Source of the DNA: Ricordea florida
Lineage: Eukaryota; Cnidaria; Anthozoa; Corallimorpharia; Ricordeidae
Direction: 5' to 3'
DNA length: 64,000 bases
Assembly (NCBI GenBank): GCA_949710005.1
Contig: OX453273.1
Location: 44,631,118-44,695,117, forward strand
Shown: piece after piece, positions 43,171 to 55,419 of the stretch
Layout: the number at the start of each line of letters is the position of its first letter
How positions within the stretch are numbered: position 1 is the first letter of the stretch
Notes under the pieces: generated by a model
Databases searched by the model: none
Told to the model about the DNA's origin: nothing
Seen by the model: only the letters and a program-made list of their open reading frames with translations
Position numbers and translations under genes: made by a program

Positions 43171-43377
43171 TCAAGATTCGTAAATCTAGAGATTTACACA
43201 TTTCAAGAAGCTGTTTTCCTAGGTCATTGACGTGGGTATCAAAACTTTTCCTGGGCGTTATTATTGTTGGTGGAGGAGAAATACCCCCTGGTGCAAGATT
43301 ACAATTGTCGTCAGTAATTTATAAAATCATGTTCTACACCCGTGCGGGGATTAAAATCACCTGCCAGAACTACAAAA

Positions 43378-43391
43378 TAGTAATAATAATG

Positions 43392-43426
<35 letters not shown>
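43378..43426. repeat. ATA microsatellite
   Basis: About 45 bases of near-perfect (ATA)n. Confidence 0.9.
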
Positions 43427-43427
<1 letters not shown>

Positions 43428-43587
43428 GAAAAGTTCGTATCCTGTAAAACGCATCCGCTTAACGATCCATATTCGTTTAAATGTGTTCCCTGCTAATGAC
43501 GTGCGATCACTAAGGATTAAGGGAGGCTCAAGATCATCGTGAAGAAGAATCGCACAAAGTGGTGGACAACCATTGCAACCAGGTTGA

Positions 43588-43625
43588 CAATCATTCGCTC
43601 CGACGAAGGGCTAACGCTCGAAACG
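43588..43625 (+). ncRNA. Degenerate hammerhead-like motif
   Basis: CCGACGAAGGGCTAACGCTC followed by GAAACGTC has the hammerhead order CUGANGA, stem II, GAAA, GUC, but the core U is C. This class occurs in Penelope-like elements. A weaker copy (GGCGAAGGGCTAACGCTCGA, then ACCGTC) lies at 57142-57172 with similar downstream sequence (ACGCARYACCAGTTTCTTTA). Confidence 0.45.
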
Positions 43626-44095
43626 TCAGCACCTCCCATTCACCTTACGGTGGTATAACTTACTTAATCAACTCGTTTGATTTATCCAATTTCTTGTGTT
43701 TCAATTTCCCACCGACGCAGCACCAGTTTCTTTAGAAACTATCCCCACAATACTTGACAATCAGACATAGTTTGATGCTACACTGGTTTGAAATAATGAA
43801 TGTAACTTCAGTAAAATTATACAATTCACCGGCCCACGTTTCGTCACTCCTGTCTAGTGTCGTCTTCAGGGGTGGCTGGGCAGCGCTGTGAAGCTCATTT
43901 TACACCCACGATGAATGGTGTTGCTTAATCACAAGGTGTAAATAAGCGTCGGGTAATAATCCGACATCGTCGGTGTTCAATGGAGCGTGGGTGCTGTTGA
44001 TATGCCAGTTATGGAGCAATTATAAACAATTCCATGAGACAATACTGAGTACGTAGTTGAACACTACAGGCAACACCCATCCAGTTTGAGTATCA

Positions 44096-44440
44096 ATGGA
44101 TCAAGCGATACTTATTGCAGGGGAAGAGGATGGAGAGGCGTTGTTTTATGACAGAGTGGATGTCTCACTCAAACATTTGCAAAAAGTTGCAGAACTTGTT
44201 TAGGTTTTGCCCCACAGTAACGCTGGTGAGGAGCGCTTGTTCAGTATTGTGAGGAAAAACAAGACAGAGAGCAGAGCATCATTGAAGTTAGAAAGAACAC
44301 TGTCTAGATTGCTGGCCATGAAGCTGCAGTGTCCAGAGCACCGTGTACGGTGCCACAAATGAGTCTTGGAGAAGGACTGTTGGACAGTTCCAAGAAGGCA
44401 GTCTCTGCATATAATACACCGTAATGTCATGTATCAAAAG
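44096..44440 (+). pseudogene. hAT transposase C-terminal fragment
   Basis: The frame reads MDQAILIAGEEDGEALFYD, then an in-frame TAG at 44202, then HSNAGEERLFSIVRKNKTE and LSRLLAMK. This resembles the hAT dimerisation domain pattern (SNA..ER.FS..R..K...R..L). No other transposase part is near. Confidence 0.6.
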
Positions 44441-44572
44441 TATCCGAAGCGTTCCTGATTTGAAGAAACTAGGCACGCCCGATGGTCTCGGGTAATATTT
44501 TAGCAAGCGCACAAAGTGGTGTCGGGAACGTCTAATTCTTGCAACCACGAGGTCTGTTCCGTTACACAGAAT

Positions 44573-46233
44573 ATTACCGTGCGTTTCACAAAACTTTTGA
44601 CAAATGAGTTCAGGAGTTCGTTTTAAATTCCCTAAGTTCGCTACGAACTTGGACGTAGTTGTCAATCAAATCACGAACTTCGAAACGAAGTTGCGAATTT
44701 CACGTGCAGCGAAGTTCGGAACTTGGCAGGGGAACTTCGAATTGCTTGACAGCCGGCGCTATTATTGTCATTATTCCAATTCTTGTCTTATCTTCGATTA
44801 ATTGACTTGTCGAATTGGATGGCTAAGTTTGGTTCCTCCTTTTTCAGCTTCAGCATTCCCTCTGCGAACGAAGTTATCAACAATATTAGCAATGGTTTGT
44901 TTCTGTAGTCTCTTTACCTCCGCCAAGGGGTATCCGGTCGATTAATTAGCCCCCAAGTCGATTAGGCCCCAGTGGATTAGCCCCCACTAAGTCGATTAGC
45001 CCCCAAGTAAAAGTCGACCAGTCCCAAACGAAAATCTGTTTTCAACTTACTAGATTACTCTTCTTCGGGTTTCTCGTTGTTTTACTAATGCTTGAAATTG
45101 AAGTCAATAACTTTAAGATCGTTTGTTCGTTCGTTCGTCCGTTGAGGGTGAGCGGATTTCCTTTCTTCTTTAATCTTTACTTTGCGTTTAAAAACTTCAT
45201 GACTTTTGCTTGGTTTAAGATCTTTAGAACGAGATTTTAGTTCTGAATGTTTATGAAGTAAACAACATTTACAGGATACAGTTCTAATCGATCAGATCAA
45301 CTGATTTTTCTAGATCGCAACAGGCTACAATTTCATCAACATTAATAAAAAAGTTTGGTTCGTGGACCATCGCAGGTTTGTTAGAATGCCGATGTCAGCG
45401 TCACGAGTAGATAATTTAGATCGTAAGTTCTAATCCAAGCATTAGTAAAACAACGAGAAAACGAAGAAGAGTAGTCTAGTAAGTTGAAAACAGATTTTCG
45501 TTTGGGGCTGGTCGACTTTTGGTCACTTTTACTTGGGGGCTAATCGACTTAGTGGGGGCTAATCGACCTACAACCCCTCCGCCCCGCCACATATGTACAC
45601 CTGATATTACACTCACATATTACACTGAGATCCGGAGTTTAATCCGGATAAATCCCAAATTTTAATCGATTGATCCTGGGTATATTTGCGACCTTTCCAC
45701 CAAATTTGGTGCAAATCCGTTGATTAGTTTTTGCGTAAAACGATTAACAGAGAGACAAACAAACAAAAAGACAGGCGTGAAAACATAACCTCCTTGGCGG
45801 GTTGTTTGGGATTTATCCGGATTAAACTCCGGATCTCAGATCCAGATGAGTGTAATATCAGATGTACATATGTGGCGGGGCGGAGGTATGCGCTCTACCA
45901 AGTGCCCTTCTAGTTTCCTATTTGTGATGGCCCTTTTTCTTCTAACCAGCTTTCAAGAATTTTCTGTCTGACAGAACTTGAGATTGCTTTCCCTTGCAAT
46001 GTGAACGGATTCATTTCTGGCCAACTCAACTACACCGAATAGCGCGAACTTCTCTATCAACGAACTTCGCAACTTCCCAACGAAGTTTGGCTTGAAATTG
46101 GCAACTTCGTTTCGAAGTTCGCGATTTGATTGACAAGCACGTCATGAAATTTCCAAGTTCTTAGCGAACTTCGGGAATTCAACACGAACTCCGGAACCTA
46201 GTTTGTTAAAAGTTTTGTGAAACGCACTGTAAT
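44573..46233. mobile_element. Nested foldback structure, three inverted repeats
   Basis: The outer arms (44573-44720 and 46075-46233) share GTGCGTTTCACAAAACTTTT and TCAATCAAATCRCGAACTTC. Inner pair 1 is 44937-45095 with 45434-45568 (GTCGATTAGCCCCCAAGT). Inner pair 2 is 45578-45658 with 45805-45887 (GCCACATATGTACA, TCCGGAGTTTAATCCGGAT). TA flanks the outer ends (44575 and 46231). No coding sequence is seen inside. Confidence 0.8.
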
Positions 46234-46640
46234 ACAATACAGCGTGTTTCTAATAGATTTCATTGTCAAATTAACAGAGAAATATCTTGACTACCTATGC
46301 GGATTTTAAATTCAATAAAATTTTTAAAACATCAAATTGTCGACATTCGCATTCACGGTTTTTATTGTCCGACGATAAAAATCGTGACAGGTATTCAAAA
46401 GCTGGGGCAGCTCTAGTGAACACTATTTATAGTTTATTAAAAGCTGCAATTGATGGTTTGTCAACTAGCGCAGAACAAAAGGGAAACTTTGAATACCCAC
46501 GGGAGATAGCCTTCTAATTCCTTCACAAAGATTTGAATTATTTGTATTAAGTTGATTACGTATCACACAACGGCAAATTAAAGATGCGTCATATCTTTGG
46601 CATTCTTGGAACATGTAATCAACCAGATTTGATCTTCTCC

Positions 46641-48556
46641 GAGGGTCTGGATGGGGGGGGGGGGTACAAATGTCAGTTGTCAGTTAAAATTTTGGCCATT
46701 TGTCAGTTGTCAGTTAAATTTTAGGCCATTTGTCAGTTGTCAGTTAACTGACTGTTAATAATTAACCGTGTAACTAAATCATTTATTTCTGTCCCAAAAG
46801 CTAGCTAAATTGGCACATGTGACGTAACGTATACCGTTAATTCAAGATTATTACTTTCTCTCTTAGTGCCTTGCCCCCGGGTGGGGGATAGGGCCGTGCG
46901 CTACGTTCCTTTCTAACCACTTAGGTGATCATAATTTACTTTCAAAACAGTGGAAAAAGATCGTAACATAGGCAGACAAATACGGGTAAAGATCCTAATT
47001 ACGATTTATTTCATTGGGTTCGGTTTAGCAATTCCTCGTTGGCGATTGGCTTGGCGAATGAAATAACCGGAAAGTAATTAGACTCGGGCTAACAGGCGTC
47101 TGTGGGGAACAGACCAACAAGCAAAATACACTTAAGCTTTTTATTTCTTGTCTAAATTTCAATCAGGTCATGAATCAAAGTTGACTACTGTAAACGTACC
47201 TTACAAATCTAGGCGGAAATGGGCGCGTATTGGCCGTCCAGATCTTGAAACTGCAATCGGCGCAAAATCCTCGCCCTCCGTATCAGAAAAGTCATCTCCT
47301 GAGTCGGTTTCATACTCATCTTGCGGAGGCTGCGCTTTAGCAACTGCCACTGCAACTTGACAGTCATCCACAAATGTAACTTCTGTCACATCCCCACCTT
47401 CAGATGCAGCTTGAACGAATTCTCCTTCTTCTTCTCTAGTGAACGCTACCCGACCTTCAGTGTTAGGATCATTTCCTAGTCCAGCCATCTTACTTACTTA
47501 CTTACTGCCCATCATGCCTGTGTGGCACATAGGGCAGCAACAAAGTTCCTCCAACCTTGCCTATCTCTAGCCAGTTTTTTAATGGTGCTCCAGCTGTAAT
47601 TGAACTCCCTTAACTCCGCTTCTGCCGTTCTGCGCCACGTTGTTTTTGGGCGCCCTCTTTTGCGTTTGCCTTCAGGTGTCCAGCGCATTGCAGTCTTAGC
47701 TATGTTGTTGTTGTCCATTCGAAGCACATGTCCAATCCATCTCCATCTTCTCCTGGTGACAATCATGGGAATATCCTCCTGCTTGGTTTGCTTCAGGTGC
47801 TGGTCGTTGAAGATTTTCTGTGGCCAGAAAATTCTCAGAATCTTCCTGAGGCTAGTTGTGTGGAAGGACGCTAGTTTTGACAGGTCATGTTCAGTCATTC
47901 GCCAGCATTCGCAGCCGTAAAGAAGGGTTGACAACACACAGCTCTGGTAGACCCTAAGCTTTGTCTTTGTGCTATAACTTGCCGATCTCCACACTGGTCG
48001 TAAGCTCATAAAGGCGCCCCTTGCTTTGTTTAGCCTGTTTTGTATGTCCAGTCCAGCCATCAAGTCCTCTTTATTGAAATTGTGTTGCTGCGTGTAGACT
48101 GCTGGTGGCAAAGCACCTGCTTTGTCTTTGGTAGTTTCTCCCCGCACTGTCCTTTGCCACCAATTCCTTCATAGCTGTTTCAATCTCAGGACTGATCACT
48201 TTCGACGGCAAAGGCTGCATAAAATTGACATTGGCAAACTCCATGCCGGTCTGCGGGACGGGATAGTACGACTTGTCGTGCGTAAAATACTTGGCTCCCC
48301 ATTTTGTTACTCTCTTTAAAGACTCCTTTGTAAAACGCACATTTGTTTGACAAAAAGAGTCAAACAGTGTTATTTACAACGAGTAGGATAAAAGATTCTC
48401 ATGTGGGTTCTTTAGGACAGTCAGGTCAGTCAGTTGTCAGTTGTCAGTAAAACCCACTAAAAATGTCAGTTGTCAGTTAAATTTTAGGCGATTTGTCAGT
48501 TGTCAGTTAAAATTTTGGCCATTTGTCAGTTGTCAGTAAACCCCATCCAGACCCTC
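46641..48556. mobile_element. TIR element with TTCTCC target duplication
   Basis: The 16-base perfect TIRs are GAGGGTCTGGATGGGG and complement, flanked by TTCTCC (46635, 48557). GTCAGTTGTCAGTTAAA repeats lie near both ends (46673-46745, 48420-48535) in the same orientation. The element's minus-strand ORF is split by a LINE insertion: one half at 48320-48150 (YPVPQTGMEFANVNFMQ), the other at 47488-47201 (EEEGEFVQAASEGG, then acidic). That protein family is not recognised. Confidence 0.75.
47484..48150 (-). mobile_element. 5'-truncated LINE 3' end inside the TIR element
   Basis: The minus-strand frame encodes the C-terminal end of a LINE ORF2 (YQSCVLSTLLYGCECW, RRRWRWIGHVLRM, KRKRGRPKTTWRR). 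It ends in a stop followed by a (TAAG)n tail (47484-47507). The 5' truncation and simple-repeat tail are typical of target-primed reverse transcription. Confidence 0.85.
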
Positions 48557-51492
48557 TTCTCCTGTTGGAGAAGAATACAGAGATGATCCTCGGCCCAGGC
48601 CTCCAAGGCTTGGAAAAGGTTCTGCATCCAATAATTAACACGTGACAAATATCCCATTGTTTATGCTCAGCAGCTGTAACAAGCGCAGTTTTACCAAAAA
48701 TGGTTTGTAATATAGCATCACCGTGATAGTTCAGAATCAACGACACGCATTCCAAATCTCTGGCCACGTGTAAATGCTTTGCCCATTACTGTCTTGTATA
48801 TTCACACAGTATCTCAGTAGCCGACACACGCGCATGCTTGCTGCGCCCGTACTGAGTATACATCAGCGGTGTTGCACGCCACGTGCTTGGTAAATTGAGT
48901 GGAGCTCCATGGTCGCGTAGGGTTTCTAAGACCTCGACACGGTTCTGTCCTCATATACCGGTACACAAGAGCCAATACAAAAGACCGAACAATACATTAC
49001 ACTAAACAATGACTCCTACACAAAGAAAACACAATGGTTATTCCCTCGTGTACCGGTAGACGAGGATAGAACCCTCGAGGCGACCATCAAGTGTTGCCAT
49101 GGTGACAGGTTATTTTTCCCATACAATCTTGAACTGACATGTCAGCCCAAGACTCCGGGAGGATGCGAGCGCATCTTGAAGAGCGGGCGAAATAGAGAGC
49201 TGTCATGCAGGGAATACGGCACGAATTTGCGATAAACATAACGGCCTGAAGACCGGCACAAAATCTTATGTCAGAAAATACTGAAATTACAAAGAGAAGT
49301 CCGACATAAATACCACAGCAGGAATCTGGCTCTGAGTATGATATGTATCCTGCGGATTCTAAAGTGTTTCTCGTTTTTCGAGCACTTTTCACGTCTCAAA
49401 AGAAAAAAAAACGTGCCATTAATTTACCAACACGTTTGCAAAACTCCCTCCCCCCTCCCCCTTGTATCCCTGTTCCCTCCCTCCTCACTAACTTTGTTCC
49501 CCTACCCCCAACTAACCCTGCCCGCCTCCCCCTCCCCCTGTAATCTTGTCTCCTCCCTCCTCACTAACTTTGTTCCCCTACTCCCCAACTTACTCTGCCC
49601 GCACTAACCCTATACCCCTCTCCCCTCCCTCACCAAAGACGCATTCACACCCGACACATGCCAAGCGAAACGTCTCCAAAAAGAAGATGAGTGAATTTAA
49701 TGCGGCAGTCTTCGCTTACGTTTAGTCATACAAATACATATTTTGTCAACTTATTTTGCCATTATATCCACTATTCAAGCTCTAAAATATTCTACATATC
49801 TAATATGGGTTATATGTCTGGTTCTTTGAACTCACTATAAAGATAACATTTAAAATTGATATCTCATATTCACAGAATAAAACGAGGCAACTATGAAAGA
49901 CAACAAGCTTAAAAGTTCCTAAACTTACACTTGTAACAAGTTAAATGTCTGTATATCAAATATCTACATATCCTCCTTTGTCTTGAAACCCTGACAGTAA
50001 ACATTTAAAATTGATATCTCTTATTCACAGAATAAAATGAGGTAACTATGAAAGACAACAAGCTTAAAAGTTCCTAAACTTACACTTGTAACAAGTTAAA
50101 TGTCTGTATATCAAATATCTACATATCCTCCTTTGTCTTGAAACCCTGATAGTAAACATTCAAAATTGATATCTCATATTCACAGAATAAAATGAGCAAC
50201 TATGAAAGACAACAAGCTTAAAAGTTCCTAAACTTACACTTGTAACAAGTTAAATGTCTGTATATCAAATATCTACATATCCTCCTTTGTCTTGAGACCC
50301 TGACAGTAAACATTTAAAATTGATATCTCTTATTCACAGAATAAAATGAGGTAACTATGAAAGACAACAAGCTTAAAAGTTCCTACACTTACACTTGTAC
50401 AAGTTAAATGTGTGTCTATCAAATATTTACAAATCCTGCTTTGTCTTGAGGCCCTGATAGTAAACGGCGTGCGACTCTCAAGAATGTTAGGAGATGTCGT
50501 GACCAATTCAATGTAAGGACTATTCTACTGACACGCGATTAAACAGTCGTTGATGTAGGACACGTGACTCTATTCCCTTGACATCACACCAGAATAATCG
50601 TTGAAAGCCGTAAACTGAAATTCGACTAACATTAGGTATAAGCTATATCTAAAGTAGTTATTGTTTCGTGCGAAAGTCTTAACGTGATAATTAAGGTAAG
50701 CTAATACACTGAGCAATTTGAAACTAGCTTATTAACGCGGGATAAAACTCTAATTAAGAGGAGGTGACCTAGCCAAAGGCGCCCCATGACTATAAACCTA
50801 GCCTAACCAGGTGTGTAGCGTGAGATTTTGAAGGTGTACGCACGGGAATAAAAGTGTGACGTTTGTTGCTGTTCGTTTCTGGACTAATGAAACGATAAAG
50901 GAAATACTAGCAGAGACACCATTATAATGCGAAATTTTATCTGCCATCCCGGTTTAATGATAAAATGCTTTCTGGGAATAGGAAAAAATATATTTTTTTC
51001 CAGCTATCAGCTGTACGCATGGGCGTATGTGCGTATGTGGACGCTACGCCAGAGCACAACGTGACAGCAGGGCTATAATGAAAGCTGCAAAGAAAGGCAA
51101 CTATTTTAAAACACCGTGACCAAACAGGCTGTCACCAACGAAAACGAAAACTCATCATAGTATACGCCTTAATCAAAGCTACGAAAAGGTTTTCCTACTT
51201 ACATATCAGTCCTGCGCTTCCCTCTAGGAGTTAGTAATTGCTTTTCTTAACTGGCGAAGTTGATGTGTTCGAAAGAAGAGCGCGTGAAAAACTGACAGAA
51301 AGCTAATTGATTATGCGCCTTTGAGTCAAGAACTAGATAAATAACTAATTGATCATTTTATCAAAACGGAACCACATGTCAATCTTGCAAATTACTCTTG
51401 AAACGATGGCTAACAGCTTAAAAATCAGCCACTGGTAGGGCTCCCGCCATTGGTCAAATCTTCTGACCAATCAGTGATCAGGTCACAAAGGC
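48557..51492. other. Intergenic, repeats and one ankyrin-like fragment
   Basis: A minus-strand stretch at 48610-48767 (ARDLECVSLILNYHGD, GKTALVTAAEHKQWDICHVL) resembles one and a half ankyrin repeats and abuts the TIR element, so it may be a broken exon. Other content: a C-rich tract (49440-49640) and the 155-bp tandem array. Nothing recognised at 50470-51490. Confidence 0.5.
49845..50465. repeat. 155-bp tandem repeat, four copies
   Basis: Units start AACATTTAAAATTGATATCT at 49845, 50000, 50155 and 50309. Each holds TATGAAAGACAACAAGCTTA and CATATCCTCCTTTGTCTTGA. The copies are nearly identical, so the expansion is recent. Confidence 0.92.
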
Positions 51493-51722
51493 CTAGATAT
51501 GTATAGAAGAGAGTACTGCAGATAGTGGCTCAAGTCCAGTCCTCCCACAGATACTGTTTATTTCTTGCTTTGATCTTTCAATGTCATGTTTAGACGCATG
51601 AACACTAAGTTGGATCTTCAGTGCCTGCTTCAACATTTCAAGGGCATCTCTATTGTGTCCCTGGGCTCCAAGAGCACAACCCAACCCATAATATGCTCTT
51701 GCTGTATCCGGATGTTCTTCAC
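51493..51722 (-). CDS. NLR-like gene 2, final TPR exon
   Basis: Acceptor TCGTTGATAG (51723). It encodes EEHPDTARAYYGLGCALGAQ, then NRDALEMLKQALKIQ, a TPR, and ends with a short tail to the stop at 51493. It enters in phase 1, matching the donor of the previous exon. This is the natural C-terminus of the receptor. Confidence 0.85.
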
Positions 51723-51829
51723 CTATCAACGAGAAATAATATACAGTAATTTTATCACCAATCCACCTTGTGCACTTAAGATTTCTTCTAAGAGATGTTT
51801 TTGTTTTTGGCATATAAAATGAATGGTTT

Positions 51830-52750
51830 ACTGACCAATCCTGTTTGGTCGAGATGCTTGGATACTGGCTTTGCTCTTTTAGGTGTCAAGGATTTCAACT
51901 GTCTATTGGTTCATGAAAGTGCAAAATCCAATACTGGAACCCTTAGTGTATACCAAACCTAGTTCAGCTGAATTTTGCTACCCTATAACTAGACTAAACT
52001 CCAAAATCCCTCCCTATCACAGAGTTGGTATTTTCTGGAAACTACCAAGGTAATCAGCACGGTCCCGCAAAAACGAATGCAATTTCCAGTTTCCCTAGCC
52101 TAGAATAAAATCTTGAACCAAGTGATCATGTTCCTAGAGAATGATACCCTATTTTTGATACAAACTCTAGTTTCTATGCTCAATTCCAGGCGGTACTGCT
52201 TAAGAACCTTACCCCTCACAACAGCACATTCCAAGATAGCCCATATATTCCAGTAAACCGCCCTACCTCCCCTCCCCCAACTTCAGTGATGGTTCTCTCT
52301 AACAAACAAGAAGCCCTCAAACAGATGCAAAATAAAAAACTATTGTGTCCACTGTGCCACTGTGCTGCAAAGTTCTACTTTTAAGAACTTGTTTAGTTCA
52401 ATTCAAAGTCAATTCCTCATTCACTTATCTTGTCTATTGCCTTATATAATATTTTACATCTGTAATTACATTGAGCCTTGTATATTCTGTGTCTTGACTC
52501 CTAGTAAGTCTAGACATGCATGTAGCAGTCATTTTTTGTCTTATTTGTATTAAGCTCTGTTGTTTAAAACCAGGATCATTGTTTGCAGTATTCATCATTG
52601 TGGAGTTTGATTATTGTGATATTCCAATGAGCCGCATGATGGCCCCAACCAATAATTAATAATAATGAGTGAAAACATTTACGTTTACAACAACTTTATA
52701 GTCAATAATGCATTTTTTCTGTACAAATGCTGCCTGTTATGGTCAAATAA
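51830..52750. other. NLR 2 intron
   Basis: No coding signal or clear repeat was found. Confidence 0.6.
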
Positions 52751-52791
52751 CTATGGTACGTAACAACTATTACAAGTCAATCCACACGTAC

Positions 52792-52998
52792 CAAGAATGA
52801 TTTGGCGCATTGCCAGACACTTTTTCTTAAATACAACAGCCCTCCGACAGTTGCCAAGCTTCTGATAAGCATTACCAATGTGACCAAGCAGAGAAGCTGT
52901 AAATGGGTGGTTACCCAGCAGCTCTTGATACCTCACAAGTGACATGTTGATCCAGACATTCACAGCAGCTCTGTACTGTCCCAGTGAAAAAAGAGCCA
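52792..52998 (-). CDS. NLR-like gene 2, TPR exon
   Basis: Acceptor CCTTTTTAAG and donor CTTG|GTACGTG bound 69 codons, phase 1-1. It carries TPR helices (ALFSLGQYRAAVNVW, LLGHIGNAYQKLGNCRRAV). It resembles the TPR exon of NLR-like gene 1 (GNSYFALGDYENA), supporting a common origin. Confidence 0.85.
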
Positions 52999-53781
52999 CT
53001 TAAAAAGGAAAGAGCAAATGGAAATACCATTAATCCAAGTCATTAATGTTAAATGTAAGGATATTGTTACATTCCTAGACTTTCATTCAACTAAACAGGG
53101 AATGCCACTGGTTGATTCACCATCTGACCATCATGTATCTGAAGTGGGGTATAATTCAGCAATTGCACCCATTCAGGATACATCAGCACATGATCAAAGC
53201 ATGGTGGAAGATAACATGATAGAAGGCAACAATTCGTGAATAACCACATTGACACAAACACAGAGCCTCAAGCAAAAGAGCAATGACTTTCAACCCTATT
53301 GAACTTTAAACTCCTTTAAACTCTTTTTCAAGCATTTTTGAGAATTAAATTTGTGTTCTTATTATAACCAAAATTGTTTCGATTTTCTCTTTATTCTTTG
53401 TCACTGTTAAAGTGAAAGTCCAGGAATTTTTCAAAACACTTCACGTCAGCTCCCTTGGGAAACCAGTTAGTTTTGTTTCCTCTGCTCCTAATGTCAGGAC
53501 TCTCATGTGAATAGTGCCAGGGGTTCTGGGCAATCCCTGTGCATGTGAATTTTTGTAAAAAAAAAATGGTGGGCCTCAATTCTAGCTTTTCAGTTGTTTT
53601 CACGAGACCTCACAGAGGTTGCTTCATTGGTATGTACTAAAATAATTATTCCCTTCAATCTCTGTGAATAGTGGCTTTAGAAATATCACAGCTTGGTATT
53701 ATGCACAAGAAAAAGCAACAAAACCAAAACCAACAGGAACTAAAACAAGCCAGGAGAGATATAACGTTGCTAAAGACTTAC

Positions 53782-55419
53782 TTCCAAGATCACAGAAGCC
53801 CCCGGCAAGTAACATTCGCTCATTCTTCCCTGATTTGTCATTACCATTACGCACTCTTTTTTTACGAACTGCAATGGCTTGTGCTATAAGAGAGAACCCT
53901 CTCTTGATGTCTCCTGAAGCAACATGACAGAGACCCAGCTTGCTCATACAATGTCCATAAACTTCTGTGTCTGAGATTTTAAGCTTCTCATGCAGCTCAA
54001 ATGCCTCATGAAGGATATTCTTTGCTATGGTGGTACATGGGAAGCCATCATAGCATAGCTGTCTAAAACCAATGGAAACCAGACATTCAGAATAACATGC
54101 CTTGTCACTTAAAGCATTTGCCACCTTTCTGAAGTGAGAATATAGATTCATAAACTCATCCATGCTTAAAACCTTTGCAAAGAAGTTCACAGCTTCTGTT
54201 GAAATGCAAAGGCCAAAATATTGTAACATTATATCATCCATTGAAGCCAGGAGAGCATGACAAATATTTGTCTTATTCTCATTGTATCTAGTAATTACTG
54301 TTTTGCAATCTGTGCCCACAAAATCTTCACTGAGTCGTCTCAGCAGCATTAGGTAATGTTGAGAAAAAAGCCTTATGGCGGTGCTGAAGCTTGACTTTGG
54401 CCCATTCCTGCACAACTTGCAAAAAGACTGAACTAAAGGATGAATACTGTAGACGTTGCTGTTATGATCTTTCTGAAGAAGAGAATATTGTACAAGTTCA
54501 CCTAACAACAGCTGAACATCCAAAAGATCCTTTCCTGGGAACAGAATTAAAGCCTCATTGTCGACAAAAGATGTTGGAAATGCAGCAAGTGATTCCAAGA
54601 CATTTCTCAAGGCAGATGGCAGTTGACTGAAAAACACCTTTAATGGACAGTGCAGCTTCTGAATAATCAATGGGTCACTCACTCCAAAAAAACCATGTGG
54701 ACAATTTTGCAGTCTTCTGTGAAGCTCCAGTGCATCAACTGTTCCTCTATTCAAGAATGCTGATGCTATGCGAAGTAGAATAGGAACGCCACCGCAATCC
54801 GCTACAAAGAGACTTATACACTGCTCTGAAATACCGTTAACCTGATTCCTGAGAAATGCTGCTGAGTAAATGTCATTCAAAGGTTTTAATGGAAAATGTT
54901 TGGTCAGAAAACGAGACAAATCTAACTTTGAAATTCGTTCTCTACTTGTAGTAAGAGTGACTACATAATGGGCATGTAACCCAATGTCCTCCAAAAAATC
55001 CTCAAATCTTGGACCATCCACTGCTTGCAAATCTTCAGTGTTGTCTAAAATCAAAACTGTTTCTCTTTCCAAAGAAGTTAAGTATCCAATGATTTGTTTG
55101 ACTGGCTCATCGCCAACAGGGAGGCTAACAGCCCCAAGCATGACATTTGCTACAGCAGTGAGATTTGACTTCTCCCGAAGAGAAAAATATAACACATCCC
55201 CTTTAAGATCTGCTATGACCATGTGACCAACAGCTATAACAACCTCAGTTTTTCCAAATCCTGGAGGTGAAACCACAGTTACAAGTTGGTGGCGTTTATC
55301 ACCAGTTAAAAGAGTTTTAATTTCATCACAAAGAGGCATTCTACCAACAAAGTAGACTGCTGGATCCGGAAGACCAATGGATCTTGGTTTGGAGTCAAAG
55401 ACGTCTTTATCTCCATAAC
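53782..55419 (-). CDS. NLR-like gene 2, NB-ARC exon
   Basis: One 546-codon exon, phase 1 at both ends (acceptor CTTGTAACAG 55420, donor GGAA|GTAAGT 53781). STAND NTPase motifs: P-loop PPGFGKT about 50 residues in, Walker B VLILDNTEDL, VTLTTSRERI, GGVPILLRIA, and an MHD-like YSIHPLVQSF. A helical arm follows, with TPR start CMSKLGLCHVASGDIKRGF, the same position as in gene 1 (CLSKLGLCYVREG). The two genes are paralogues. The frame is intact. Confidence 0.92.
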
